Source: Globisporangium splendens (lineage: Eukaryota > Oomycota > Peronosporomycetes > Pythiales > Pythiaceae). Taken from it: 64,000 nucleotides of DNA. The notes beneath the pieces were generated by a model. It saw only the letters and a list, made by a program, of their open reading frames with translations. It ran no database searches and was not told where the DNA came from. Where the stretch lies: assembly GCA_006386115.1 (NCBI GenBank), contig VFIW01000021.1:124001-188000 (forward strand), read 5' to 3'. A program made the position numbers and the translations under genes. Below, one piece after another: positions 1 to 9,600 of this stretch. Each line of letters starts with the position of its first letter. Position 1 is the first letter of the stretch.

Positions 1-807
1 GAGCGGCAAGTCGAACACAAACAATGAATGACCGCGCATCTAACAGCAAATCACAACACCGTCAACCAGTCAGGTCAAACGTACCAACTTCCTCTCCGTG
101 GTGGCCACGTTTGCGGCAACCAATAACTTACAAGAGGCGATACGTTGATGAGAACTGCATGCTGCGGCAAGGTTTCCGAGGCAGGTGCATCGAACTGCAG
201 CTGCCCAATGCCCTCGTTGTCCTCGGTATCGTCGCCAGGGAAGCGTAGTTCACATAGAACCTCATCGTGGCTGCACACGCGTGGCAGTAAGTGTGCACGC
301 ACAGTTAGCGCATACTAGGTAAACATCTACAGAATGAGCAGCTCTTCATTCCTGTATGGGGTATTTGCCGCAGCTCACCTGATCTTGGTAAAGTTAAACG
401 CACTCGCTGCTGCTGTTGTCGTTGCTATCGGTGGGTTTGCTCCCGTCCGAAGAAGCTGCGGATCGACAGGCCGCTTTTTCTAGCCAATGTACAATTACAA
501 AGCCTCCTGCACAAGTCAGTCTCAAGCACAGCGACGCAGCCGACATAGTGAGGTGCACACAACGCACAGCGACATGGGTGGGATTGTACTGAACCAGGAG
601 CTGGAGAGATCCGTCCAGGGCTCGACACTGCGCCTCGGATGGCGACGAGCGCAGCACGCCTGCCACGTCATGCACACACGCATGAGTATCACAGAGAGTC
701 GGTTAGCGGTAACATACGCACCAATGCCATCTCTCTAACACCGCTTTACCTGCCGTCGCCGCGGCGGCATCCCATTTGCCCAGGAGGAACGCGCGGAAGT
801 CGCTCAT
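1..807 (-). CDS. GDP-hexose phosphorylase, VTC2/GDPGP1 type (5' part, runs off left edge)
   Basis: I built this from five small exons on the minus strand: 807-750, 659-568, 479-379, 270-132 and 39-1. All introns are GT-AG, 88-108 bases long, and the phases agree, giving 143 codons before the window edge. The product carries family landmarks in order: a Q-Y-N-P segment, K-K-R-P, F-N-F-T-K-I, E-V-L, then I-N-V-S-P-L followed by R-G-H. In VTC2 and human GDPGP1 the same order leads into the HIT-type catalytic histidine motif, which would lie just off the window. Known role of the family: phosphorolysis of GDP-D-glucose or GDP-L-galactose. In plants this is the committed step of ascorbate synthesis; in animals it is thought to remove unwanted GDP-glucose. 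Which substrate applies here cannot be told. The start is the first ATG of the short first exon (M-S-D-F); an in-frame upstream ATG at 912 exists but has no support. Confidence 0.8.
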
Positions 808-1017
808 TTCGGCGTGTGTGTGCTGAAGAGACCGAGTCCTCCCGCAGAGTGATGGTCGCGTGCGCATTCGAGGTATAGTCAAAAAAGGGTGTATATATAG
901 AAATACTGACACAGATGGGAAGCTTTATGCACTTGTTGGTTCGTTCAAATTGCCAGCAGAAAGCTACAAAACGAGAGGATACCTGCAGTCATTTCCGTAG
1001 CCACAGCTAGAAGGAAG
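808..1017. other. Short intergenic space
   Basis: This lies between the phosphorylase start and the 3' end of the first SDR gene. I see no gene. The A/T-rich stretch around 880-910 is a plausible promoter region for the phosphorylase gene, but no defined element is clear. Confidence 0.4.
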
Positions 1018-1940
1018 CTAGAGCTTGGCGCCCATGACGGTCTCGGTCGCGTACGCGTGACCGCCGTCGGACGCGATCACCTCGCCCGTGATCCACCCGG
1101 AGCCCTTGGACGCCAAGAAGAGCGCGAGCGCTGCCATGTCATGAGGGTGCCCGTACGTCTCAAGTGGGATGTGTGTCGCCAGCTTGTCAAACGTGCTCTT
1201 GACCGCGTGCGCGATGCCCTTGGACATCTTGCTGGGCACGAGACCGGGTGCAATGGCGTTGACGAGAATGTGACCCCCGTTCGGGCGACGCGCGAGCTTG
1301 GCCGCCAAGACACGCGTCAAGTGGTGGATGCCTGCCTTCGAGGTGTCGTACGCGATCGTGTAGATCTCCTGTGGACGCAAACCACCGATGGATCCGATGT
1401 TGATCACACGAGCGCCGCCTTCGGACGTGGCAGCGGCGTCCAGAAGCGGCAGTAGTGCGACCGTGAGGAAGAACGGCGCCTTGAGGTTAACCGAGAGCAC
1501 GCGCTCCCACGCTATAAAACCCGAACATCACACATAGACGGTTAGCCACCTGACGCATGCGCCAACATTACTATCTACCTGGTAGTCGTACATCGTTCGC
1601 CGTGGTTGTTCAAGTCGCCTCCCCACGCAGCACCCGAGTTGTTGACGAGCACGTCGACACGGCTCTCATGTTTCGCGATCTCGGCCGCCAGCGCCCTGCA
1701 GGTGGCTTCAGTCGACAAGTCCGCCTGCATTGCAACGCACTTGCCCGGTCCCGTGGTGTTGAGCTCCGCAGCCGTGGTCTCACACGCCTTGAGGTCGCGC
1801 GAAGCGATGTACACCTTGGCGCCGTTCTGCACGAAGCCGTCGGCGATCATCTTGCCGATGCCGCGGCCGCCGCCCGTGATGACGACCACCTTGCCCTCGA
1901 CGCCAAAGAGGTTCTGCAAGGAGAGAGATGACGATGCCAT
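1018..1940 (-). CDS. Short-chain dehydrogenase/reductase, tandem copy 1
   Basis: Two exons (1940-1592 and 1511-1018) joined across an 80-base phase-1 intron give 280 residues. The classical SDR plan is complete: Rossmann motif T-G-G-G-R-G-I-G near residue 20, N-N-S-G near 105, a serine after the I-N-I-G strand, the catalytic Y-D-T-S-K tetrad segment near 170, and P-G-L-V after it, where NAD(P) ribose contacts lie. The length suits FabG-like or gluconate-5-dehydrogenase-like SDRs, which reduce carbonyls with NAD(P)H. The substrate is unknown. The intron sits at the same place and phase as in the two downstream copies, so the array arose by tandem duplication. The donor is G-T-A-C-G-A, weaker than in the sister copies. 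The start was chosen by alignment of M-x-S-S-L-S with the copies. It is probably cytosolic, since no signal peptide is visible. Confidence 0.9.
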
Positions 1941-2286
1941 AGCCCACTGACTGCTGCTGTGCTGGTGTGGGTAAAGAATTCGAGTGCTGCGTCGAGCGCA
2001 GATTCGCGAGTGCGACCTTCTCGCAAGCTCTGAGAGAATGCCTTTGTGTGTATGGCGTGGCGAACCCATCACCATTTCGAGTTTGAAGGAAGCGCAGCAG
2101 CCACAAATCAGGTTGAAAATCAGGGAACTGACCGACGCAACCAGATTTTGCCCCCTCAGACGACGAGAAAGCTTTTACAGAAAAGATTCCTTTATTCATG
2201 CTTTCCTTATACAGTGTCTTACCATTGAACGTGAAGAGTTACAGTCAATGCGCTTTATCTTTGTCAGCTGCACTCCGCAAACTCGC

Positions 2287-2309
2287 CACACACACACACA
2301 CACACACAC
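2287..2309. repeat. (CA)n microsatellite
   Basis: An uninterrupted CA/TG dinucleotide run ends a few bases before the stop codon of the second SDR gene, so it would lie in its 3' untranslated region. Confidence 0.9.
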
Positions 2310-2314
2310 GCTGC

Positions 2315-3253
2315 CTAGAGCTTGGAGCCCATGACGGTCTCCGTGGCGTAGATCTGGCCGCCGTCCGACGTGATCACTTCGCCGGTGATCCAGCCCGAGC
2401 CGCGTGACGCCAAGAAGATCGCGAGTCCCGCCATGTCGTGCGCGTGGCCGAACTTCTCGAGCGGGATGCCCTTGGCCAAGTCGTCGTAGCTGCTGGACGT
2501 CACGACCGAGATGCCCTTGGACATCTTGCTTGGCACGAGACCCGGTGCGATGGCGTTCACGAGGATGTGGCCACCGTTCGGACGGCGCGCGAGCTTGGCC
2601 GCCAAGACACGCGTCAAGTGGTGGATCGCGGCCTTCGAGGTGTCGTACGCGGTCGCATTGATGCTCTGTGGACGCAAGCCAGCGACCGAGCCGATGTTGA
2701 TCACGCGCGCACCACCAGCAGACTTGGCCGCGACGTCCAAGAGCGGCAAAAGGGCAACGGTCAGGAAGAACGGCGACTTGACATTCACAGCGAGCACCTT
2801 GTCCCACGCTATAACACAGAGTAAATATATGGCACAAGAGAGGAAGGACACGTTCAGCATCCTGGTCGAGCGAACACAAACAACAAGCATACAGCAATTC
2901 CCGTACGCACCTTTTTCTGGGTGGTTGTTGAGGTCGCCGCCCCACGCAACGCCCGAGTTGTTGATGAGCACGTCGACACGCGACTCGCGCTTGGCGATCT
3001 CCGCCGCGAGCGCCTTGTTGCCCACCTCGGTCGTCAGGTCCGCCTGCAGCCCCACGCAGCTGCCGGGTCCTTGCGCGTTGAGCTCGGCAGCCGTGGACTC
3101 ACACGCCTTGAGGTCGCGCGAAGCGATGTACACCTTGGCGCCGTTCTGCACGAAGCCCTCGGCGATCATCTTGCCGATGCCGCGGCCGCCGCCCGTGATG
3201 ACGACCACCTTGCCCTGCACGCCGAAGAGATCCTTGATTGAGAGAGACGACAT
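2315..3253 (-). CDS. Short-chain dehydrogenase/reductase, tandem copy 2
   Basis: Exons 3253-2911 and 2808-2315 with a 102-base phase-1 intron encode 278 residues. Visible motifs are T-G-G-G-R-G-I-G (residues about 19-26), N-N-S-G (about 103-106), active-site S155, Y169 and K173, and the D-G-G near the C terminus. It is close to copies 1 and 3 over the whole length. The intron has no in-frame stop and a length divisible by three, so retention would add 34 residues in the middle of the fold. I consider splicing correct because the splice sites and phase match the two paralogues. As with the other copies, the family reduces or oxidises a carbonyl/alcohol using NAD(P)(H); no substrate can be named. 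Confidence 0.92.
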   Translation of the reverse strand: MSSLSIKDLFGVQGKVVVITGGGRGIGKMIAEGFVQNGAKVYIASRDLKACESTAAELNAQGPGSCVGLQADLTTEVGNKALAAEIAKRESRVDVLINNSGVAWGGDLNNHPEKGAYGNCCMLVVCVRSTRMLNVSFLSCAIYLLCVIAWDKVLAVNVKSPFFLTVALLPLLDVAAKSAGGARVINIGSVAGLRPQSINATAYDTSKAAIHHLTRVLAAKLARRPNGGHILVNAIAPGLVPSKMSKGISVVTSSSYDDLAKGIPLEKFGHAHDMAGLAIFLASRGSGWITGEVITSDGGQIYATETVMGSKL

Positions 3254-3892
3254 GTTGCTAGGTGTGTGTTCAAAGAGAGAGAAGCTGCGTGCGCGGTCCT
3301 GAGCCAATTCGCTTGTGATCCCGCTGTCAAACGAGCAGCTCCGAAAATGCAGCAGCCCCCTTTGTTGAGTAAAACCATAGCTTGCCTATGGAACAGCATG
3401 CGCTGAGTAAATAGTAAATCAGGAATTTCACGAAACTACCGAGTGCTTTTGGACAGCAAGATGTGCTACAAACCAGCTTCTACAAAATATAAATTTGAAG
3501 GAAATATGAAGGAAGGGCAGAAACGGGTGCTGGAGTTTCGTAAACAGAGCCCCAAACTTCAACAGTGCGCAATCTGCAGATCAAAAGCAGACTGCAACCA
3601 CATGGAGAAACGAATGAGCAAATGAGCCGATCAATGGGGGAAGACGCCGTATGAAAGGGGGCACCAGCGACCAGGAGTGCCTCTCATTGCGACGCATAGA
3701 GAGTATGTATCCTCTAGAGCATAAGAGCAGCACGGATTCAAAACACAGCAGAGCAAAAGGGCACGCAACTGCACTTTTTTATTTTCTTTTGCTTATTCTG
3801 GGTAGTTTATACAGTCACTTTTGCATATCATGCACGCGACTTTGCAGTGCAAGACATGCTATAAAGAGCACACTTCAGGTCTCTTTCTGAAT
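3254..3892. other. Intergenic region between SDR copies 2 and 3
   Basis: A 639-base stretch, A/T-rich in its centre. I see no convincing gene; the small open frames here lack motifs and homology to anything in the window. It should contain the promoter of SDR copy 2 and the terminator of copy 3. Confidence 0.5.
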
Positions 3893-4828
3893 CTACAGTT
3901 TGGAGCCCATGACGGTCTCCGTCGCGAACACGAGACCGCCGTCAGACGCCACCACTTCGCCAGTGATCCATCCGGACGCGCGCGACGCCAGGAAGATCGC
4001 GAGCCCCGCCATGTCATAGTCGTATCCGTAGCGCTCGACCGGGATGTACGACGCCAAGTCTTCGAGCGACATGCCCGTGGTGACGGTGATGCCCTTGGTC
4101 ATCTTGCTCGGCACAAGACCCGGCGCGATGGCGTTCACGAGGATGTGGCCGCCGTTCGGACGACGCGCGAGCTTCGCAGCCAACACGCGGGTCAAGTGGT
4201 GCACAGCGGCCTTGGACGTGTCGTAGGCGGTCGCTGGCACGTCCTGAGGGCGGAGACCGGCGGTGGAGCCGATGTTGATCACACGCGCGCCGCCTTCAGA
4301 CTTGGCGGCCACATCCAACAGCGGCAGCAGCGCCACCGTGAGGAAGAACGGCGACTTGACGTTCACCGACAGCACGCGGTCCCAAGCTACAAGGACCAAT
4401 AGAGTCACATCATTAGCAAGACATTTGAGAGCAAGCATCGTTCAGACTGCCATTGAGCACAGTGCACAATCGCTCCTTAACTTACCTTTCTCGCCGTGGT
4501 TGTTCAAGTCGCCGCCCCACACGACGCCCGAGTTGTTGATGAGCACGTCGACGCGCGACTCGTGCTTGGCGATCTCCGCCGCGAGCGCCTTGTTGCCCAC
4601 CTCGGTCGTCAGGTCCGCCTGCACGGCGATGCACTTGCCCGGTCCCGTGGTGTTGAGCTCGGCAGCCGTGGACTCGCACGCCTTGAGGTCGCGCGAAGCG
4701 ATGTACACCTTGGCGCCATTTTGGACAAAGCCGTCGGCGATCATCTTACCGATGCCGCGGCCACCGCCCGTGATGACGACCACCTTGCCCTGCACGCTGA
4801 AGAGATCCTGGAGAGAGAGCGACGACAT
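3893..4828 (-). CDS. Short-chain dehydrogenase/reductase, tandem copy 3
   Basis: Exons 4828-4486 and 4386-3893 with a 99-base phase-1 intron (donor G-T-A-A-G-T, acceptor T-T-G-T-A-G) encode 278 residues. The cofactor motif T-G-G-G-R-G-I-G, the N-N-S-G element and the catalytic Y-x-x-x-K are all present, so the enzyme should be active. This is the outermost (most 5') member of the array and has the best consensus donor. Divergence among the three copies is concentrated in the segment after the Y-x-x-x-K helix (residues about 200-240), which in this family forms the substrate-binding loop, so the copies may differ in substrate. Confidence 0.92.
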
Positions 4829-5105
4829 GTTGCTTTCCGTTGATTTTTCAATACTGATGCGAAGGGTTTAGGAGGCAACTATTGGTCCCGAAATTGAAGA
4901 GTAGAACGGGGGACAGTGCGTCCCCAAGTTCAATTTGAGTCAACATGGTGTGTGGACCACATGAAGAGCTACAACTGCACCTATTAACTTGAATCAGTAT
5001 TCCGTCATGCAGCCATTTTGATCAGAAAAAGGCACCAACTTTCTTGATGCATGTGCATTTATCCACACGCAGTGGGATGCAACTTATAGACGCCAAACAG
5101 TGCAG

Positions 5106-6690
5106 TTAAAAGTCCACGGTAGGATATGCGTAGACGCGGTCGTTGGGTGAGACTGCATCAAATGGATGCACCAGCATCCCCACAATGTGCGCCACCAGTT
5201 GGTACTCGCCTTCTCGCGCGCACTCGACTGCTTTCTGTACAATATAGTCGCGCAGCACCACCGCTGGGTTCGTGCTGTGCATTTGCGTCAGGCGATACAT
5301 TGCGTTTGCAGCGTCAGACACACTGTCGCTCTCTTCCTTCAGCCTGTTTGCGTACGCGCGAACCCATCCAGTACAAGCGAATCGTATCGCTTCATGGCGC
5401 TCAGCGTCGGTCTTCGCTGGTGGCAGCAAGTTCATCCGAGCCGCTCGTCGCTTTGCTTGATCCAGACTTTGCGACAGTCCCACAAGTTCATCCACTACCA
5501 TCAAATGGGAGCGTGCATCAAACGGAGTCACACCGATCAGTGAGCGGAAGGCGCGTGTGAAATCCGTGCCAGTCTCAGTGAATTCTTTGGTAAGATCGTC
5601 AACAAGCGCCTTGTCTTCGATCGGAAAGAACTTGTGCAGCAGCCCGAGCTTCTCGCGCATCAGACGATAGAATTCCTGCGAGAACACGTCATCGAACGCG
5701 CTCAACTCCTGCTCGAGCCCTTGTCGCAGTACCACTAGAGCGAGTTGGTCTGCCAGTACGCACAAGTTCTCTTTGCACACATTGGGTTGATTCTCGTATC
5801 GGCATCATCCACAGCTCTCGTCTGCTGCTTTAGCATCATTGCAAAGGAATGCTGGGTCGTAGTGCTCCACGAATCCAAACGCACCACCCTGGAGCGTGTC
5901 GCCAAGTATACTCATGTCGGCTATTGTAGGTCACAACGATGAACCTAAATATACCTCACCTTCAAAATCAAAATCAAGTATACTCATGTGGTTCGCATCC
6001 AGCTCGCCGTGGCAAAACCCGATGCTCTGCCATTTCGCGACCAGGTGCGCTGTGCGCTGCACCAACTACCAACTCCTTGAAAAAGATTCTGTACATGGCT
6101 TCAGGTGACACGTTTTCCGTCGCCTACACTTCAGGATAGTAGTGCTTGATCGTAAAGTCAAGAAGTCGACGCATCATCTCGGCGCTATCGTTCTCGCTGT
6201 TCGAGTCCAGCCTGGCAGCTGACTTTGTCGCATTGAAAATCTCAAATGAGCCAAAACTAAGGAAACTCCTGGCAACGCGCATCACAATTGCGCTTGGTTC
6301 CGCCTTCGTAGCTGTTGCGTCATTAGCGTCGGGGGCTTCGTTCGGCACGGCGACAACACTCGCAGTGCGAGTCGTAGGGATGCCAAGCGCATTCAAGTGC
6401 TCGCTACCCAGGAACTCGCGCAGCGCCAAAGTCTGCATCTCGCCATTCACAAAAGGAAGAAGCATTCTTAGTTATACTAATGTCAACGATACTCATCCAC
6501 GTAAATATACGTATCAGTCCTGACGCTTTTCGCTCCTCATTGCAAGGACATAATGCTGGACCAGCGCCTTCAAAGTGGACCTCCCAGCGAACGCTGGCAC
6601 CGTCCTCGTCATCAGTTGGTATATTCAGATAGCTCGCAATGCCATCCCCAACGCGGCCCGCAAATGCGTCGCACTGGTGGCGACAGTAGA
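5106..6690 (-). pseudogene. Broken SelO (YdiU-family) paralogue
   Basis: Three minus-strand stretches match the intact SelO gene at 13108-15120 in order: about 6690-6530 (G-D-G-x-A and R-W-E-V regions), 6465-6124 (R-E-F-L, P-T-T-R and F-G-S-F-E-I-F regions) and about 6070-5106 (C-H-G loop through the C-terminal half). They are in different frames. The gene is interrupted by a foreign insertion inside the kinase-like catalytic loop (5918-5974), by stops or shifts near 5800 and by extra bases around 6460-6525. It lacks the first 150 or so residues and the C-terminal Cys-x-x-Cys. The 5' break falls inside the 3' end of the neighbouring large IQ/ankyrin gene. SelO proteins transfer AMP to other proteins; this copy cannot. 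Confidence 0.88.
5903..5989 (+). mobile_element. 57-base LINE 3'-tail insertion with 15-base target duplication
   Basis: The 15 bases at 5903-5917 are repeated exactly at 5975-5989. Between them lie 57 bases whose core matches the 3' terminal tag of the LINE family found at 22.35, 27.6, 35.5 and 43.9 kb. The tag ends in C-C-T-T and is followed here by a short T-C-A-A-A-A repeat. This is what a severely 5'-truncated target-primed insertion looks like. It landed in the catalytic-loop region of the SelO pseudogene. Confidence 0.88.
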
Positions 6691-9600
6691 ACTGCCATTT
6701 GCGCATTTCGGACATCTCGCTCGCCTTGCGTGTACGACCCGCGTGGAGAGGCAGGATCTTGGAAGATGCGGGGAATAGGACCCAAAGTCTCATTGACTGC
6801 CGCATCTTTCTTCTCCCACTTGATAAAAGCCGAAAAGCGACTCCCAGAAAACATGTCCTGAGGGTTGTTTTCTTCCTGAGGCTTTGCGTGCCGCTCGTGC
6901 TGCTTCTGGTCTTTTGCTGTGGCGGAGACGCTGCGTGCGTCTACAGCCGCCACGGCGACGGGGGCAATCAGTGCGTCGTGCATGGACGCAGTGGTGCGAA
7001 TTCGCAAAAAGCACTCGTCCAACGCCTCCTCTTCTGTCGCTTCCGCGTCTGTCTCGGCAACCATTTCTTCATTCGAGATGCCAGTCTCAGGCTGAGGCTG
7101 CACTGTACTGATCTCATTCTCCAACACTTGAGGAGACTCAAGTGCTTCCTCTCTCTCGACATGCTCTTCACATGTTCCCTCGACGTCTTGGTCTGCCGCT
7201 GACAGCATTAGCGTATCAGCGTTGCCGTCGCTTTCTGCTTCGCGTGCGATACAGCTCTCCACAATAGTGGAAAACGTGATCGCAGAGCCCTGTCGATCAC
7301 TAAAACCCATCGCGATATTTGTCGCTCCCGGCTGCACCATACTCGTTCTTTGAACAGACTGGGTGTGCCTGACATCATCATGTTGTTCGAACTCAGTCGG
7401 GGTATGTTGTTGCGGTGTCGTTGTTTTCCCTGCTGACTGCTGTCGAGACGAAGGTCGTCGGTCTCGAGACGCGCTGAGCACCCGCAACGAATCGTTAAAC
7501 GCAGATTCGTCTTCCGCAGACGTGAAAATGTCGGATGGGGGCTTGGCGGCCAGTGCTACACCATGCTCACTGGTTTGCTTGGCGTCACGCTTCCACATCG
7601 ACTCCGCATTCCATACATGATATGCTGCAGTGCTGGGAGAATGACCGTTGGCTGCCACAGACAAATCAGAGGCAGGATCCTCAGAAGTGTTCAAGGTGGC
7701 GGTACTCGACACAAAGTTCCCAAACTTGACGCTCGTGCTATGGATTGACGGAAGCAGCGAGCGCTTGTCACTCGATCTATTAGCTTCTCCATCCTCATCG
7801 TCTCCGTCATCTGTGATTTGATACCCAGGTGTCATTCGCCTCAGCTGGTGCTCTACGATCGCCTTCCGCAACTCTTCGCGTTTGCGATTGCGACGAACTG
7901 GTGCGTCGAGATTATCGTGTGGAAAATTCATTTGCGATGCTCTGTCTGACGCTCCGACGGACTGAACGTCAAGAAGGTGCTTTGGGGGCTCTTCGGGCTG
8001 TCCTGTGATCAGGTTCATTTCCTGAATCGTTGGTACGATGCAATTTTCTTGTTCCTGTCGCTGTTTTTCCTGTTCTTGAATCGCAACTCGCTCCATTTCA
8101 AAGAGCAAGCCACCGCTGGACGCATACGTCTCTTTCATCAAAGCCGCTAAGCGCTCCGCGGCTTCAGTGACAATCGAGCCTCGATGCAGGGTCTCGAAAA
8201 CCTTTCTCGCATTGCTCACGCTGCGTCGTCGTCGCATCATCGACGCATTCCGTGGCAACAAAGGGTTCTTTTCGCGCTCGATTGCCGATGCGGGCACAGC
8301 CTCGTCGGCTTCGTCTTCTGCTTTATCTGGTGGTGTCATATTCTCTGCGAGCCAGCAACAGGAACAACGAAACAAATTCGCGACAAACAAAACATCCAGT
8401 GCCGCTTTAGCTCTCTTGAAAAGTTGTCGAGCCTCGAGGCATTGGCTCGCGATCTCCCTGTTGTTGGTGTCTTTGCTATGATGCGCAATAAGATCGTTGT
8501 TGCGAAAGAGCTGCGTGCATCTTGCACATTCTTCCTCAAGCAAATGCGTCGTCTCCGTGACTAGCTCCAGTGTATCCAAGCCATTCGCGCTCCGCTGGAG
8601 CTTGTCTAGATTACCACTCACGAGATGCCCCTTCGTCGCCTCGAGGTCTGCGATCGCACTCTCAAGCTCGCTGCGCTTCAGCAGCAATGCGGTCATCTTT
8701 AACTTTGCGCTTTCCACCACGAACCGTGCGATGCTGATCTCTCTCACACTCCGAGTCGCCGAGACCAGTGTTGCGCGGTATCGAGACTCGGATGCCACGA
8801 GATGCTCTTGCAACGCAGTCTTCTTCTTTTCGATCCTGCGCATCTTTCGCTGGAATTTGGCCAAAAGCGCCCCCACTTCCTTGATCAATGCGTCTCGCTC
8901 ACATTCAATGTCAGCGTCTCCGGCGCTACTCATATTGCCGTGATCTTTATCAACGTTTTCGAGCGAAGTCGATACTGGTGGTGGGTCTACTCCCGCACTC
9001 TTTCTTTCGCGCTTGAGAAGCAAACGATCGACGTGAAGCACGAAAAGCTGCCTTCCAAAGAAAATATCCATCTCAAACTCACTGGAGAAGCAGCGCAACA
9101 GCGACGGATCCAACGGAACCTTTGCGGTGTCGTCACTGAGAGCGAGAATCTTCCACTGCGCGCGCACAAGCTGTTCATGGAGGGTCCATACTTGGTACTC
9201 AAGGGCAGCACACATGTCTTCGAGTTGGAATGCTTCGACAAGGACATCGTCAACGCTGAACTCGAGCGAGAACAGCACGCCTACAAAACTATGCACCAGT
9301 GTGCGCTCTGCGGGTTCACAGTCCAACGTTGGTGTGAGCAAGAACTGAGCGTACGGCTCGAGCTCACCAAGTGACGCAGCGCGGTGATTTCGTTCGGTCT
9401 CGTCTTGACTTGGCTTGACGAACGCATCGCGATCGGTAGCCGCGACGATGCGCGTCAGCATACTCGCGTATTGTTGACCTCGCAAGGAGCCCCTCGAGTG
9501 CAACGCTCGCGACTGGTTTTGCCGTACCGGAAGTGGTTTCGACGCATCATGTGCAGCTTCGTCACTCGTCTGCGCACCTGGTGAGGCACGCAGTGCTTTC

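Noticed and set aside
1018..4828. Operon-like SDR cluster acquired from bacteria
   Set aside because: Each copy has its own spliceosomal intron and 370-640 bases of separation, so it is a eukaryotic tandem duplication.
6456..6525. Second LINE-tag insertion in the SelO pseudogene
   Set aside because: The extra bases share only short words with the tag and have no flanking duplication; a decayed intron or random insertion is as likely.
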